A stretch of DNA of 64,000 bases from DASUPK01 sp963843085 (GTDB taxonomy: Bacteria > Actinomycetota > Thermoleophilia > Solirubrobacterales > 70-9): NCBI GenBank assembly GCA_963843085.1, contig CAWJJG010000011.1, positions 1,116,001 through 1,180,000 of the forward strand. Reading direction: 5' to 3'. Shown here in pieces: positions 32,899-41,419 of this stretch. Position 1 is the stretch's first letter; each line of letters begins with the position of its first letter. Made by a program: the position numbers and the translations under genes. The notes below the pieces were generated by a model that was not told the DNA's origin, ran no database searches, and was given only the letters and a program-made list of their open reading frames with translations.

Positions 32899-32939
32899 GC
32901 GGCGGTCACGCGTGCCTAGGATGCGCGCGTGACCGCCGC
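32899..32939. promoter_or_regulatory. 14-bp perfect hairpin burying the start codon of the RidA-like gene
   Basis: Left arm GCGGCGGTCACGCG (32899-32912), 13-base loop, right arm CGCGTGACCGCCGC (32926-32939). The GTG start at 32929 is in the right arm. It lies eight bases after the permease stop. It may end the exporter transcript or control translation of the next gene when transcribed from upstream. There is no U-run. Confidence 0.7.
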
Positions 32940-33315
32940 ACGTCAGCGCATCGCCTCAGGGTCGCCCTTCGAGGCGACCGTCGGCTTCTCGCGGGCCATG
33001 CGAGTCGGAGACCGAGTGGTCGTCTCCGGCACCGCCCCGATCTGGCCCGATGGCTCCTGCGAGGCGGACTTGGAGGTCCAGGCCGCTCGCTGCCTCGAGA
33101 TCATCGGCGAGGCCCTTCGGGAGGCCGATGCCGGGTTCGAGCACGTCATCCGCACCCGAATGTTCATCACCGAGGCCGCGGACTCGCAGGCGGTCGGGCG
33201 GGCTCACTCCGCGATCCTTGGCGAGGTCCGGCCGGCAGCGTCAATGGTGGTCGTCGCAGGACTGCTCGACCCGCGCTGGAAGGTCGAAATCGAGGCCGAG
33301 GCGATCGTGGGCTAG
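32929..33315 (+). CDS. RidA/YjgF-family protein of the Arg-lacking type
   Basis: 128 residues from GTG. RAMRVGDRVVVSGTAPIWPDG, RCLEIIGEALREADAGFEHVIRTRMFI and VEIEAEAIV are the family signature. The Arg that RidA uses to bind imine substrates (in the usual PARS motif) is absent: the segment reads VRPAASMVV. It therefore belongs to a Rid subgroup without classic 2-aminoacrylate deaminase activity; its role is unknown. The start codon lies in a strong hairpin. Stop overlaps the convergent gene by four bases. Confidence 0.88.
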   Translation: MTAARQRIASGSPFEATVGFSRAMRVGDRVVVSGTAPIWPDGSCEADLEVQAARCLEIIGEALREADAGFEHVIRTRMFITEAADSQAVGRAHSAILGEVRPAASMVVVAGLLDPRWKVEIEAEAIVG

Positions 33316-33743
33316 AGGATCTGCTCGCTGACGAAGCCGGCAAGCAGGACTCCGAAGCCGCCGATCTCCACCACGATCAGGGCCCACATGAAGGGGTTGA
33401 GGCCCGGCAGACCATCCCCCTCGCGGAATCGGTTGTCGGTGTCGCGCGTGATCCCGTTGTAGATGTAGCCCGAGATCGCTCCGACGAAGAAGGCGATCAC
33501 CGCGAAGGCCGCGATCAAGTTGACGGCGGCGCTCCAGCCCGAGAGCTCGACGAACACCGCGATCAGGAGGCTGGCGAACGAGTAGAGGAGGGCGGCCCGG
33601 TGCGCCACATCCACGTAGGGGTGCGCGAGCCCTTCCGGGCTGGCCGCCATCTGCCGGTACTTCCAGACGCCGAGCACCAGGGCGCCGAGGAAGATCAGAC
33701 CCGCAGCGAGCAGAACCGCCTTCGTATCGCCCCCGAGCTCCAT
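33312..33743 (-). CDS. Four-TM membrane protein of unknown function
   Basis: 143 residues. Hydrophobic segments: AVLLAAGLIFLGALVLGVW, ALLYSFASLLIAVFVEL, NLIAAFAVIAFFVGAISGY and FMWALIVVEIGGFGVLLAGF, separated by short loops; one loop is acidic and rich in Arg (NGITRDTDNRFREGDGLPG). It follows the HAD hydrolase gene by nine bases, so it probably belongs to the ileS-HAD transcript. I recognise no family. Confidence 0.75.
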   Translation of the reverse strand: MELGGDTKAVLLAAGLIFLGALVLGVWKYRQMAASPEGLAHPYVDVAHRAALLYSFASLLIAVFVELSGWSAAVNLIAAFAVIAFFVGAISGYIYNGITRDTDNRFREGDGLPGLNPFMWALIVVEIGGFGVLLAGFVSEQIL

Positions 33744-33752
33744 TCCCGGAGC

Positions 33753-34415
33753 CTATTCGCCGGGCCGTAGCCTCCGCACGGCCTCAATCTCGAGCTGAGT
33801 CAGCGAGGCGATTGTCTCGTCCGCAAGGCGGAGCACGTCGGCCTCGGGCGGGAAGTCCTGGTTCGGGACAGCGATCACGGCCATCTTGGCCGCGCGTGCC
33901 GAGCGGATTCCGTTGGTCGAGTCCTCGATTGCGACGCAGGCCGCCGGGTCCACGCCCAATCTCTTCGCGGCCTCGAGGTAGACGTCCGGCGCCGGCTTTC
34001 CAGCCCCCACCTCTTCCGAGGACACGGTCACCTGAAAGTCGTCGGAGATCCTCGCCAGCTCGAGAACCAGGTCGATTACGTGCCGGTTCGACGACGATGC
34101 GAGCCCGAGCGGCCACTCCGTCGCAAGCGATCTGACCGCTTCGACGGCGCCCGGCAGCAGTGGCAGCTTCTCCCGGTAGACGTCAGCCACGCCGTCGGCG
34201 ACCTCGCGGGAGATCTCCTCGGGATCCATCTCCACTCCGAGCCGGTCCCGGACGTAGCGAGACCACTCAACCGAGCTCATTCCCATCATGTCCCGCTGGG
34301 CGCCGTCGTGCCAGTTCCCGCCCTGCTCCTCGACGAACCGCTTGCGCACCTCATCCCAGACGGCCTCAGAGTCGACCAGGACCCCGTCGAGATCGAAGAT
34401 GACCGCGCCGGGCAC
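33753..34415 (-). CDS. HAD-superfamily hydrolase (beta-phosphoglucomutase-like)
   Basis: 220 residues from GTG. Motif I is VIFDLDGVLVDSE with both catalytic aspartates, SSSNRH gives motif II, GKPAPDVYLEAAKRLG motif III, and AIEDSTNGIRSARAAKM motif IV. The cap domain is the helical type found in beta-phosphoglucomutase and sugar-phosphate phosphatases. Substrate unknown. The GTG follows the ileS stop TGA with no gap, so the two are translationally linked. Confidence 0.92.
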   Translation of the reverse strand: MPGAVIFDLDGVLVDSEAVWDEVRKRFVEEQGGNWHDGAQRDMMGMSSVEWSRYVRDRLGVEMDPEEISREVADGVADVYREKLPLLPGAVEAVRSLATEWPLGLASSSNRHVIDLVLELARISDDFQVTVSSEEVGAGKPAPDVYLEAAKRLGVDPAACVAIEDSTNGIRSARAAKMAVIAVPNQDFPPEADVLRLADETIASLTQLEIEAVRRLRPGE

Positions 34416-37400
34416 TCAGCTCCTGCTGACGCCGATCCGCAGCTCCCGGCCCTCGATGGTCGCCTTCTCGCCCGCGCCGACGACGCTGTAGTCCACCGAG
34501 TCGGCGAGGGTCTCGCCGGCGATGTAGGCCTCGTGCTCGCGCGCGGCCGCCAGCAGCTCCTCGTCGCCGCCGAGGGCGAGCGCGATCCGGTCCGAGACCT
34601 CGAGGCCGGCCTGCTTCCGCGCCTCCTGAACGGCGCGGACCACCTCGCGCGCCAGGCCCTCGATGCGGAGCTCGTCATCGAGCTCTAGCTCGAGAGCGAC
34701 CGCGTGGCCCGATTCGGCCTCCACCTGGTAGCCCTCGAGGGGCTCCATGACGAGGTTGACGTCGTCCGCCAACAGGGTGTGGTCCTTGCCGTCGATGCTG
34801 ACGCCAACCTCCTCGCCGCGGTCGAGGGCGCTCGACACCGACGAGGCGTCGAGCGCCTCGACGGCGGCGGCCACCTGCGGCATGTCCTTGCCGAAACGGG
34901 GACCGAGCGAGCGATAATTGGGACGCACCCGGTAGGAGACGAGCTCGGCCTCCGTGTGGACGAAGTCGAGCTCCTTCACGTTGAGCTCGGAGGCGACCAC
35001 CTCGGTGAGCCGCTCGACCGAGGCGCGCTCGGCGTCCGAGGCGACGACCACCGCCTTGCGGAGTGGCTGACGAAGCTTGACCTTCGCCTGGGAGCGAGCC
35101 GCACGTCCCAGCTCGACCGTGCGGCGGACGGCATCCATCCCGGCCTCGAGCTGATCGTCGATCAGGTCCTCGTCGACCTGCGGGTAGTCGCACAGGTGGA
35201 CCGAGTCGCGGCCACCCTCGAATCCGTCCTCGTCGGCCCCCACCGCGAGGTTGGTGTAGATCTCATCCGCGACGAAGGGGATGAAGGGCGCGAGCAGCGT
35301 GACCAAGGTGGTCAGGCAGTGACGCAGCGTCGCGAAGGCGGCCTCGTCGCCATCCCAGAAGCGTCGGCGGCTGAGGCGCACGTACCAGTTGGAGAGCTCG
35401 TCGCTGTAGTCGGCGATCGCGCGAGCCGCGTGGGTGCAGTCGAAGCTCTCCATGTGCTCGCGCACCTCGGCAATCGTGCGCTGCAGCCGGGAGAGCGCCC
35501 AGCGGTCGAGCTCGCCGGCCGAACCCTCGCCCCACTTCCGGGAGCTCCAGGCCTCCGAGAGCGCTGAGGGCTCGAAGCCCTCGGCGTTCGCGTACAGGAC
35601 CCAGAACGAGTAGGTGTTCCAGAGCGTCAGCAGGAAGTGCCGCACCGCATCGCCGACGGTGTCGAGCGAGAAGCGGTAACCCTCCCACGGCTCCTTGGAG
35701 GCGAAGTAGTACCAGCGGAAGGCGTCCGCGCCGTGGCGGTCGATCACGTCCCAGGGCGCGACCACGTTGCCGCGGCTCTTCGACATCTTCTGGCCCTCGG
35801 GATCGAGGATCAGGCCGAGGCAGACGACGTTGCGGTAGCTCGAGGTGTCGAAGAGGAGAACCGACTCGGCGAGCAGCGTGTAGAACCAGCCGCGGGTCTG
35901 GTCGATCGCCTCGCAGATGAAGTCCGCGGGGAAGCGCTCCTTGAAGATCTCCTCGTTCTCGAACGGGTAGTGGTACTGCGCCCAGGGCATCGAGCCGGAG
36001 TCGAACCAGGTGTCGATCACCGACGCGACCCGGCGCATCGTGCCGTCGCAGCCCTGCCGCTCGCAGGGATAGACGGCGTCGTCGATGTAGGGGCGATGGA
36101 GGTCGTCCGGAACCTCCGCGCCCTTCTCGCGCAGATCGGAGATCGACCCGGCGCAGAAGCGCTCCTCGCAATCCTCTTGGTCACACTCCCAGACCGGCAG
36201 CGGCGTGCCCCAGTAGCGATCGCGGGAGAGGGCCCAGTCGACGTTGCCCCCGAGCCACTTGCCGAAGCGGCCGTGCTTGATGTGCTCGGGATGCCAGCCG
36301 ATCTCCTCGTTCGAGGCGAGCATCCGGTCGCGCACCTCGGTCGTCTTCACGTACCAGCTCGCCTTTGCGTAGTAGAGGAGCGGCGTGTCGCAGCGCCAGC
36401 AGTGCGGATAGGAGTGCAGGTAGGCCTCGGAGCGCAGGAGCCTGCCCTTCTTCTCCAGGGCCTCGACGATCGCCGGGTCGGCGTCCTTGACGAACTGGCC
36501 GGCGAAGTCGGTGATCCGCTCGTCGAATCGTCCCCTGAGGTCGACGGGGTTCTGCAGCTTGATCCCGTACTCCTCACCCAGCCTGAAGTCGTCCTCGCCG
36601 AAGGCGATCGCCGTGTGGACCAGGCCGGTTCCCTCATCGGTCGTGACGAAGCCCGCGAGCAGGACGGTGTGCCCGCGCGGCCCGTAGTCCGTGATGTAGT
36701 CGAACGGCGGCTCGTACGAGGTGCCCGCGATCGCCGCGCCGGTGAAGCTGCTCACGACCTCCGCCTCCTCGCCGAGGGCGTGCTCCACGCGGTCGCGCGC
36801 GAGCACGAAGACCTCCTCGCCGAGGCGCGCCCGGACGTATTCGATCTCGGCCCCGGCGGCCGCGGCGGCGTTCGTGATCAGGGTCCACGGCGTGGTCGTC
36901 CAGACGAGCAGCTGATCGCCGGGCTCCAACGGGCCCTTCGGGTCCCGGACGGGCAGCTTCACGTAGACGGCCGGGTCCTCGACGTCCTGATAGCCGAGGG
37001 CGACCTCATGGGAGGAGAGCGCGGTGCCGTCGCGCGGGCAGTACGGGACGACCTTGTAGTCCTCGTAGAGACGACCGTCGTCCCACATCCGACGCAGCGC
37101 CCACCAGACCGACTCGATGTAGTCGTTCGTCATCGTCACGTAGGGGTCGTCGAGGTCGAGCCAGAAGCCGATGCGCTCCGTCATCCGGTTCCAGTCCTCG
37201 ACGTAGCGGAAGACCGACTCGCGGCAGCGGGCGTTGAACTCCGCGATGCCGAACTCCTCGATCTCGTCCTTCGAGGTGATGCCCAGCTCGCGCTCGACCT
37301 CGAGCTCGACCGGCAGGCCGTGACAGTCCCAGCCCGCCTTCCGCGGGACCTGATGGCCGGTCATCGTCTTGAAGCGCGGATAGATGTCCTTGAAGACCCG

Positions 37401-37589
37401 CGCGAGGACGTGATGGGAGCCCGGCCGGCCGTTGGCGGTCGGCGGCCCCTCGTAGAAGCTCCACAGCGGAGCGTCGGCGCGGTTGGTGAAGGAGCGCTGG
37501 AAGACGTCGCGCTCGCGCCAGCGCTCGAGGATCCGCTCCTCGAGCTCCGGGAAGGACTGCTTCGGGTCAACTGGTCTGAATCCGGCCAT
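34416..37589 (-). CDS. ileS: Isoleucyl-tRNA synthetase (eukaryote-like, type 2)
   Basis: 1057 residues, full length. N-terminal catalytic region GSHHVLARVFKDIYPRF (the HIGH motif equivalent in actinobacterial type-2 IleRS) and KAGWDCHGLPVELEVE; the CP1 editing domain includes TTPWTLITNAA; the KMSKS loop is DPEGQKMSKSRGNVVAPWDV; then the anticodon-binding helical region. Cysteine clusters (CDQEDCEERFC and CERQGCDG) lie in the middle of the protein, probably zinc-binding. Type-2 enzymes are commonly insensitive to mupirocin (known for the class, not tested here). First gene of an ileS-HAD-membrane protein unit. Confidence 0.96.
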   Translation of the reverse strand: MAGFRPVDPKQSFPELEERILERWRERDVFQRSFTNRADAPLWSFYEGPPTANGRPGSHHVLARVFKDIYPRFKTMTGHQVPRKAGWDCHGLPVELEVERELGITSKDEIEEFGIAEFNARCRESVFRYVEDWNRMTERIGFWLDLDDPYVTMTNDYIESVWWALRRMWDDGRLYEDYKVVPYCPRDGTALSSHEVALGYQDVEDPAVYVKLPVRDPKGPLEPGDQLLVWTTTPWTLITNAAAAAGAEIEYVRARLGEEVFVLARDRVEHALGEEAEVVSSFTGAAIAGTSYEPPFDYITDYGPRGHTVLLAGFVTTDEGTGLVHTAIAFGEDDFRLGEEYGIKLQNPVDLRGRFDERITDFAGQFVKDADPAIVEALEKKGRLLRSEAYLHSYPHCWRCDTPLLYYAKASWYVKTTEVRDRMLASNEEIGWHPEHIKHGRFGKWLGGNVDWALSRDRYWGTPLPVWECDQEDCEERFCAGSISDLREKGAEVPDDLHRPYIDDAVYPCERQGCDGTMRRVASVIDTWFDSGSMPWAQYHYPFENEEIFKERFPADFICEAIDQTRGWFYTLLAESVLLFDTSSYRNVVCLGLILDPEGQKMSKSRGNVVAPWDVIDRHGADAFRWYYFASKEPWEGYRFSLDTVGDAVRHFLLTLWNTYSFWVLYANAEGFEPSALSEAWSSRKWGEGSAGELDRWALSRLQRTIAEVREHMESFDCTHAARAIADYSDELSNWYVRLSRRRFWDGDEAAFATLRHCLTTLVTLLAPFIPFVADEIYTNLAVGADEDGFEGGRDSVHLCDYPQVDEDLIDDQLEAGMDAVRRTVELGRAARSQAKVKLRQPLRKAVVVASDAERASVERLTEVVASELNVKELDFVHTEAELVSYRVRPNYRSLGPRFGKDMPQVAAAVEALDASSVSSALDRGEEVGVSIDGKDHTLLADDVNLVMEPLEGYQVEAESGHAVALELELDDELRIEGLAREVVRAVQEARKQAGLEVSDRIALALGGDEELLAAAREHEAYIAGETLADSVDYSVVGAGEKATIEGRELRIGVSRS

Positions 37590-37607
37590 TGGGCGGGATT
37601 CTCGCAG

Positions 37608-38033
37608 TCAGTCCTTGCGAATCGTCAGCGCCCCGTCCTCCTCGATCGTCCACCCGGGGTGGTGCGCCACCTCCCAGGGGTGGCCGTCGGGGTCGATGAA
37701 GATTCCCGAGTAGCCGCCCCAGAAGGTCTCCGCGGGCTCGCGGCCGATGGTCGCGCCCGCCGTTCGGGCCTGCTCGATCACCTCGTCGACCTCGTCGGTC
37801 GAGCGGGTGTTGTACGCGAGGGTGATCCCTCCCCAGCCGGGGGAGTCGGCGACCGCGCTGTCCTCCGCGAGCTTGGCGCGCCCCCAGAGCGCGAGCACCA
37901 TCCCGCCGGCCTGGAAGAAGACGACGTCATCCCCCTCCTCCGCCCCCGTCTTCCAGCCGAGGGCCTCGTAGAAACTGCGGGCGCGATCCAGATCCGAGAT
38001 CCCGAGGGTGATCAGGCTGACTCTCTGCTCCAT
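37608..38033 (-). CDS. VOC (glyoxalase/bleomycin-resistance) superfamily protein
   Basis: 141 residues. VSLITLGISDLDRARSFYEALGW opens the first beta-alpha-beta-beta-beta unit and FWGGYSGIFIDPDGHPWEVAH closes the second, where the Glu would be a metal ligand. Members include metal-dependent lyases, dioxygenases and antibiotic-binding proteins; which applies here cannot be told. It is 18 bases upstream of the ileS start on the same strand, but the ATG has its own GGCGGAG site. Confidence 0.88.
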   Translation of the reverse strand: MEQRVSLITLGISDLDRARSFYEALGWKTGAEEGDDVVFFQAGGMVLALWGRAKLAEDSAVADSPGWGGITLAYNTRSTDEVDEVIEQARTAGATIGREPAETFWGGYSGIFIDPDGHPWEVAHHPGWTIEEDGALTIRKD

Positions 38034-38120
38034 CTCCGCCTCCTTCGTCGATTGAGGCCGAAGCTACCCCGAGATGGCGCTTTCGCCTTGAACGTTTCGG
38101 ACGTTCTCTAGGTTCCCGTC

Positions 38121-38773
38121 ATGACGCCGTACCGCGAGTTCGCCCCGTCGGGCGACGTGTACTCGCTCGTCGCCTGTCGTTGGCTGCGTCAGACCGCCGA
38201 GGACGAATCGGGCGAGTCGGTCCTGGTCCTCCCCGACGGCTGCGTGGACCTGCTCTGGCGCGAGGGCGACGTCGTGGTTGCGGGGCTCGACCGAAACGCC
38301 AGGCCCAGCCGGATCACACCGGGCGAGAGGATCCTCGGACTCCGGCTCCGACCCGGCCTGGCGGGCGCATTGCTCGGCATGCCCGCCAGCGAGGTCCTCG
38401 ACGTCCATGTCAGGCTGGAGGAGCTGCTCGGCCCAGCCGGCCGAGAGCTCGCGGAGCGCATCGGTGAGAGCGAAGGCGAGGAGGAGACGTTCCGCGTGCT
38501 CGCGTCGACCGGCTCGCCGAATCGCTCGGGATCAGCGACCGCCAGCTCCGGAGGCGGTTCCACCGGGCGGTCGGCTACGGGCCGAAGACGCTCGATCGGG
38601 TTCTGCCCTTCCGGCGCCTGGCCGCGCAGTCTGGCGCGATCGCGGCAGGCGAAAGCGATCTCGCTCGGGTGGCGGCCGAGCTTGGCTACGCCGACCAGGC
38701 CCACATGACGCGCGACTGCCTGCGGCTCTCGGGCCTGACCCCCCTCCGGCTGGCCGAGCTCTGGGACGGCTGA
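38121..38773 (+). pseudogene. AraC-family regulator disrupted by a single-base frameshift
   Basis: The first frame (from ATG 38121) gives a DUF6597-type N-terminal domain (YREFAPSGDVYSLVACRWLRQ, VLVLPDGCVDLLWREGDVVVAG) up to ETFRVLA. The C-terminal AraC helix-turn-helix continues only in the -1 frame: RLAESLGISDRQLRRRFH, RAVGYGPKTLDRVLPFRRL, ARVAAELGYADQAHMTRDC, LRLSGLTPLRLAELWDG, stopping at 38771-38773. Loss of one base near 38502-38505 (in GCTCGCGTCGACC) explains it. Without the frameshift the product would be about 217 residues and complete. Either a recent inactivation or an assembly error. Confidence 0.85.
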
Positions 38774-38833
38774 CGCCGCCGGAGATGCGTCCAGCGTGGT
38801 TTCGGCCCTGCCGTCCGCGAGCAAGATCCAGTC

Positions 38834-39061
38834 ATGACAATCGGGACATCACTCTTCCTGATCGCTGTGGGGGCGATCCTCCGCTATGCGGTCGAGGACA
38901 AATGGAAAGCCGTTGACATCCCGACGGTGGGGCTGATCTTGATGATCGTCGGCGCCGTCGGGTTCGTGATCGGCCTCTATCTGGCGTTCGTCCGCGGCAG
39001 GCCGGACCCGTCGCTCGGCGAGAACGACGTCGTGGTTCGACGTCGGCGGACGCGCTACTAG
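38834..39061 (+). CDS. DUF6458-type small membrane protein
   Basis: 75 residues. Two transmembrane segments: GTSLFLIAVGAILRYAV and VGLILMIVGAVGFVIGLYLAFV, followed by a basic tail ending RRRRTRY. The layout (short N-terminal helix, VDIPTVGLILMIVGA loop) is that of the actinobacterial DUF6458 family; function unknown. Its stop overlaps by four bases the end of the convergent MarR gene. Confidence 0.82.
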   Translation: MTIGTSLFLIAVGAILRYAVEDKWKAVDIPTVGLILMIVGAVGFVIGLYLAFVRGRPDPSLGENDVVVRRRRTRY

Positions 39062-39510
39062 GCCGCGCGGTCCAGCTTGCGGCAGAGATCCGCGAGCTGG
39101 CGCTTCTCCGACTCGTCCAGCACGCCGAACGCCTCGCGCACCCGCTCGGCGTGGGCGGGGAACGCGTGCGTGACCAGGTTGTACCCGGCCTCCGTCAGGC
39201 CGACCGCGACCGCCCGCCGGTCACTCTCGAGACGGCTGCGGCCCACGAAGCCGCGCTTCTCGAGCGTGTCGAGAACCTCGGTCGCCGTCGCCTTCGATGC
39301 GCCGAGCCGGCGGCGCATCGTGCGCAGCTCGAGACGGCCGCCGGCGCTGGTGAGGAGGACCAGCATGGTGAAGCCCGTCGCCGAGACGCCGATCCTCTCG
39401 AGGTCCGCCGCCAGGCGGCGGGTGAGGTTCGCCTCGGCCCGCACCAGCGCCTCCAATGCTCGGTGCGCGAGCGGATCGATGGGCCGAAGGGGCGTCGCCT
39501 CGTCGGTCAC
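39058..39510 (-). CDS. MarR-family transcriptional regulator
   Basis: 150 residues from GTG. The winged helix spans about residues 35-100: GGRLELRTMRRRLGASKATATEVLDTLEKRGFVGRSRLESDRRAVAVGLTEAG, including the DRR wing. The C-terminal helix (RVREAFGVLDESEKRQLADLCRKLD) is the dimerisation region. Divergent from a lipoprotein gene, which it might control, though I see no clear palindrome in the 43-base gap. Confidence 0.92.
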   Translation of the reverse strand: MTDEATPLRPIDPLAHRALEALVRAEANLTRRLAADLERIGVSATGFTMLVLLTSAGGRLELRTMRRRLGASKATATEVLDTLEKRGFVGRSRLESDRRAVAVGLTEAGYNLVTHAFPAHAERVREAFGVLDESEKRQLADLCRKLDRAA

Positions 39511-39553
39511 GGGTGATCAAGTTATGGACCGCGGCGGACGTAGGATCAGTGAC

Positions 39554-40021
39554 GTGCTTCGCGCGACCGCGATCGCCCTGCTGGCCGCCACGGCGATGGT
39601 GGCCCTGTCGGCCTGCGGGGCGAAGAAGAACGACCTCGCCCCGGCGGCGTGCCTGGTCACCAACCGCGGCTACCTGCGCGCCCTCGAAAGCGCTCCGGGT
39701 CCGGTGCGGCTGGCGGGGACGACGCCGATCTCGGACTGCCTCGTCCCCGAGCAGGACGCCGGCCAGCTGGCCAACGTCGGGCAGGCGATGATCGTCGCCG
39801 CCACCAAGCTGAACGCCGAGGCGCGAGTGGGCTCCCTGACCGCCGCCGTGCAGCTCGGCTACCTGATCGGGGCGGTCGCCAAGGGGGCCGATGCGATCCA
39901 CACCGACCTGTCCAGGCGGCTCAACGCCGCCGCGCGGTTCAGCCAGACGGGCGGGGCGATGCCCGCGAGCTTCGAGCGCGCCTTCGGCCGGGGCTACGCC
40001 GCAGGCCACAGCTCGGGCTAG
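39554..40021 (+). CDS. Predicted secreted lipoprotein
   Basis: 155 residues from GTG 39554, preceded at good distance by AGGA (39542-39545); an in-frame ATG at 39524 is the alternative. The N-terminus is a lipoprotein signal: LRATAIALLAATAMVALSACGAKK, with lipobox LSAC. The mature part is mainly helical (ANVGQAMIVAATKLNAEARVGSLTAAVQLGYLIGAVAKGADAI) and contains two further cysteines (AACLV, SDCLV) that may form a disulfide. No family recognised. The fumarase gene follows 15 bases downstream. Confidence 0.8.
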   Translation: MLRATAIALLAATAMVALSACGAKKNDLAPAACLVTNRGYLRALESAPGPVRLAGTTPISDCLVPEQDAGQLANVGQAMIVAATKLNAEARVGSLTAAVQLGYLIGAVAKGADAIHTDLSRRLNAAARFSQTGGAMPASFERAFGRGYAAGHSSG

Positions 40022-40036
40022 ATAGCCTGAGTGGCG

Positions 40037-41362
40037 ATGGAAGCCAAGACCGCTGATCAACTCTGGGGCGGCGAGACCGCGAAGGCGGTGGAGAACTTCC
40101 GGATCTCCGGCCAGCCGGTCCCGGCCCCGGTAATCCACTGGCTGGGGCGCCTCAAGGCCGCCGCCGCCCGCGCGAACGCCGAGCTCGGGAAGCTCGATTC
40201 CGACCTCGCGGAGAAGATCGCCAAGGCCGGCGACGAGGTTGCGAGCGGCGATCACGACGACCAGTTCCCGATCGACGTGTTCCAGACCGGATCCGGCACC
40301 TCGTCGAACATGAACGCGAACGAGGTGATCGCCGAGCTGGCCGGCGACGAGGCCCATCCCAACGACCACGTGAACATGGGCCAGTCCTCCAACGACGTCT
40401 TCCCGTCCGCCGTCCACCTGGCTGCCCTGGGCGAGGTCCACTCCGACCTGCTGCCTGCGCTGGATGAGCTCCGCGCAGTACTCGAGCGCAAGGCGGATGA
40501 ATTCGCCGATCTCGTCAAGACCGGCCGGACCCACCTGATGGACGCAGTGCCCGTGACCCTCGGCCAGGAGTTCGCGGGGTACGCGGCCCAGATCAGGCTC
40601 GGCGCCGAGCGTGTCCGCTCGACGCTCGGGCGAGTCGGGCAGATCCCGCTGGGCGGGACCGCGACCGGCACGGGCCTCAACACGCATCCGGAGTTCGCCG
40701 CCAAGGTCCGGGAGCAACTCAGCGCCGACACGGGCCTCGACATCTCGGAGCCCGCCGACCCCTTCGAGGCTCAGGCGAACCGCGACGCCCTGGTGGAGCT
40801 TTCCGGCGCGCTGAAGACCGTCGCCGTCTCGATGCTGAAGATCGCCAACGACCTCGCCCTGATGGGCTCCGGGCCGCGGGCCGGTCTCGCCGAGCTGCGG
40901 CTGCCCGAGCTCCAGAAGGGCTCTTCGATCATGCCCGGCAAGGTCAACCCGGTGATCCCGGAGGTCGTCATCCAGGTCGCGGACCAGGTGGTCGGCAACG
41001 ACGCCGCGATCACGATGGGCGGAAGCCAGGGCCAGTTCGAGCTCAACGTGCGGGTGCCGTTGATCGCCCGCAACCTGCTCGACTCGATCAAGCTGCTCGC
41101 CGCCGCCTCGCGGGCCCTCGACGAGAAGTGCGTCAGCGGGATCGAGCCCAACGAGGAGATGCTCGAGCGCCACCGCGAGTCGAACCTGATCGTCGCGACG
41201 GCCCTCAACCCGCACATCGGCTACGACAAGGCCGGCGAGATCGTCAAGGAGGCGGCCGCCTCCGACCGCTCAATCCGCGAGGTGGCGAAGGAGATGGGGG
41301 TCTCGGAGGAGATCCTCGACGAGGCCCTGGACCATCGCAAGATGGCCCACCCGAACGACTAG
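40037..41362 (+). CDS. fumC: Fumarate hydratase class II
   Basis: 441 residues. The superfamily signature GSSIMPGKVNP is intact, with other FumC blocks FQTGSGTSSNMNANEVIAELA, NMGQSSNDVFPSA, GRTHLMDAVPVTLGQEF and ESNLIVATALNPHIGYDKAGEIVKEA. It hydrates fumarate to malate in the TCA cycle as an oxygen-stable tetramer. GTG 40031 and ATG 40037 are both possible starts; ATG is chosen. Forms a run with the lipoprotein gene upstream. Confidence 0.96.
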   Translation: MEAKTADQLWGGETAKAVENFRISGQPVPAPVIHWLGRLKAAAARANAELGKLDSDLAEKIAKAGDEVASGDHDDQFPIDVFQTGSGTSSNMNANEVIAELAGDEAHPNDHVNMGQSSNDVFPSAVHLAALGEVHSDLLPALDELRAVLERKADEFADLVKTGRTHLMDAVPVTLGQEFAGYAAQIRLGAERVRSTLGRVGQIPLGGTATGTGLNTHPEFAAKVREQLSADTGLDISEPADPFEAQANRDALVELSGALKTVAVSMLKIANDLALMGSGPRAGLAELRLPELQKGSSIMPGKVNPVIPEVVIQVADQVVGNDAAITMGGSQGQFELNVRVPLIARNLLDSIKLLAAASRALDEKCVSGIEPNEEMLERHRESNLIVATALNPHIGYDKAGEIVKEAAASDRSIREVAKEMGVSEEILDEALDHRKMAHPND

Positions 41363-41419
41363 CGCGACGGAGCGATCGCACACATCCCGCGCCGCGCCTA
41401 CGGCGTAAGGTCGGGTGTA

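Noticed and set aside
35637..38111. An 824-codon plus-strand frame opposite ileS
   Set aside because: Antisense shadow of the isoleucyl-tRNA synthetase; no motif, no ribosome-binding site, and it crosses the VOC gene.
38490..38515. Programmed -1 frameshift in the AraC-family gene
   Set aside because: No slippery heptamer or downstream pseudoknot is evident; a one-base loss or error is simpler.
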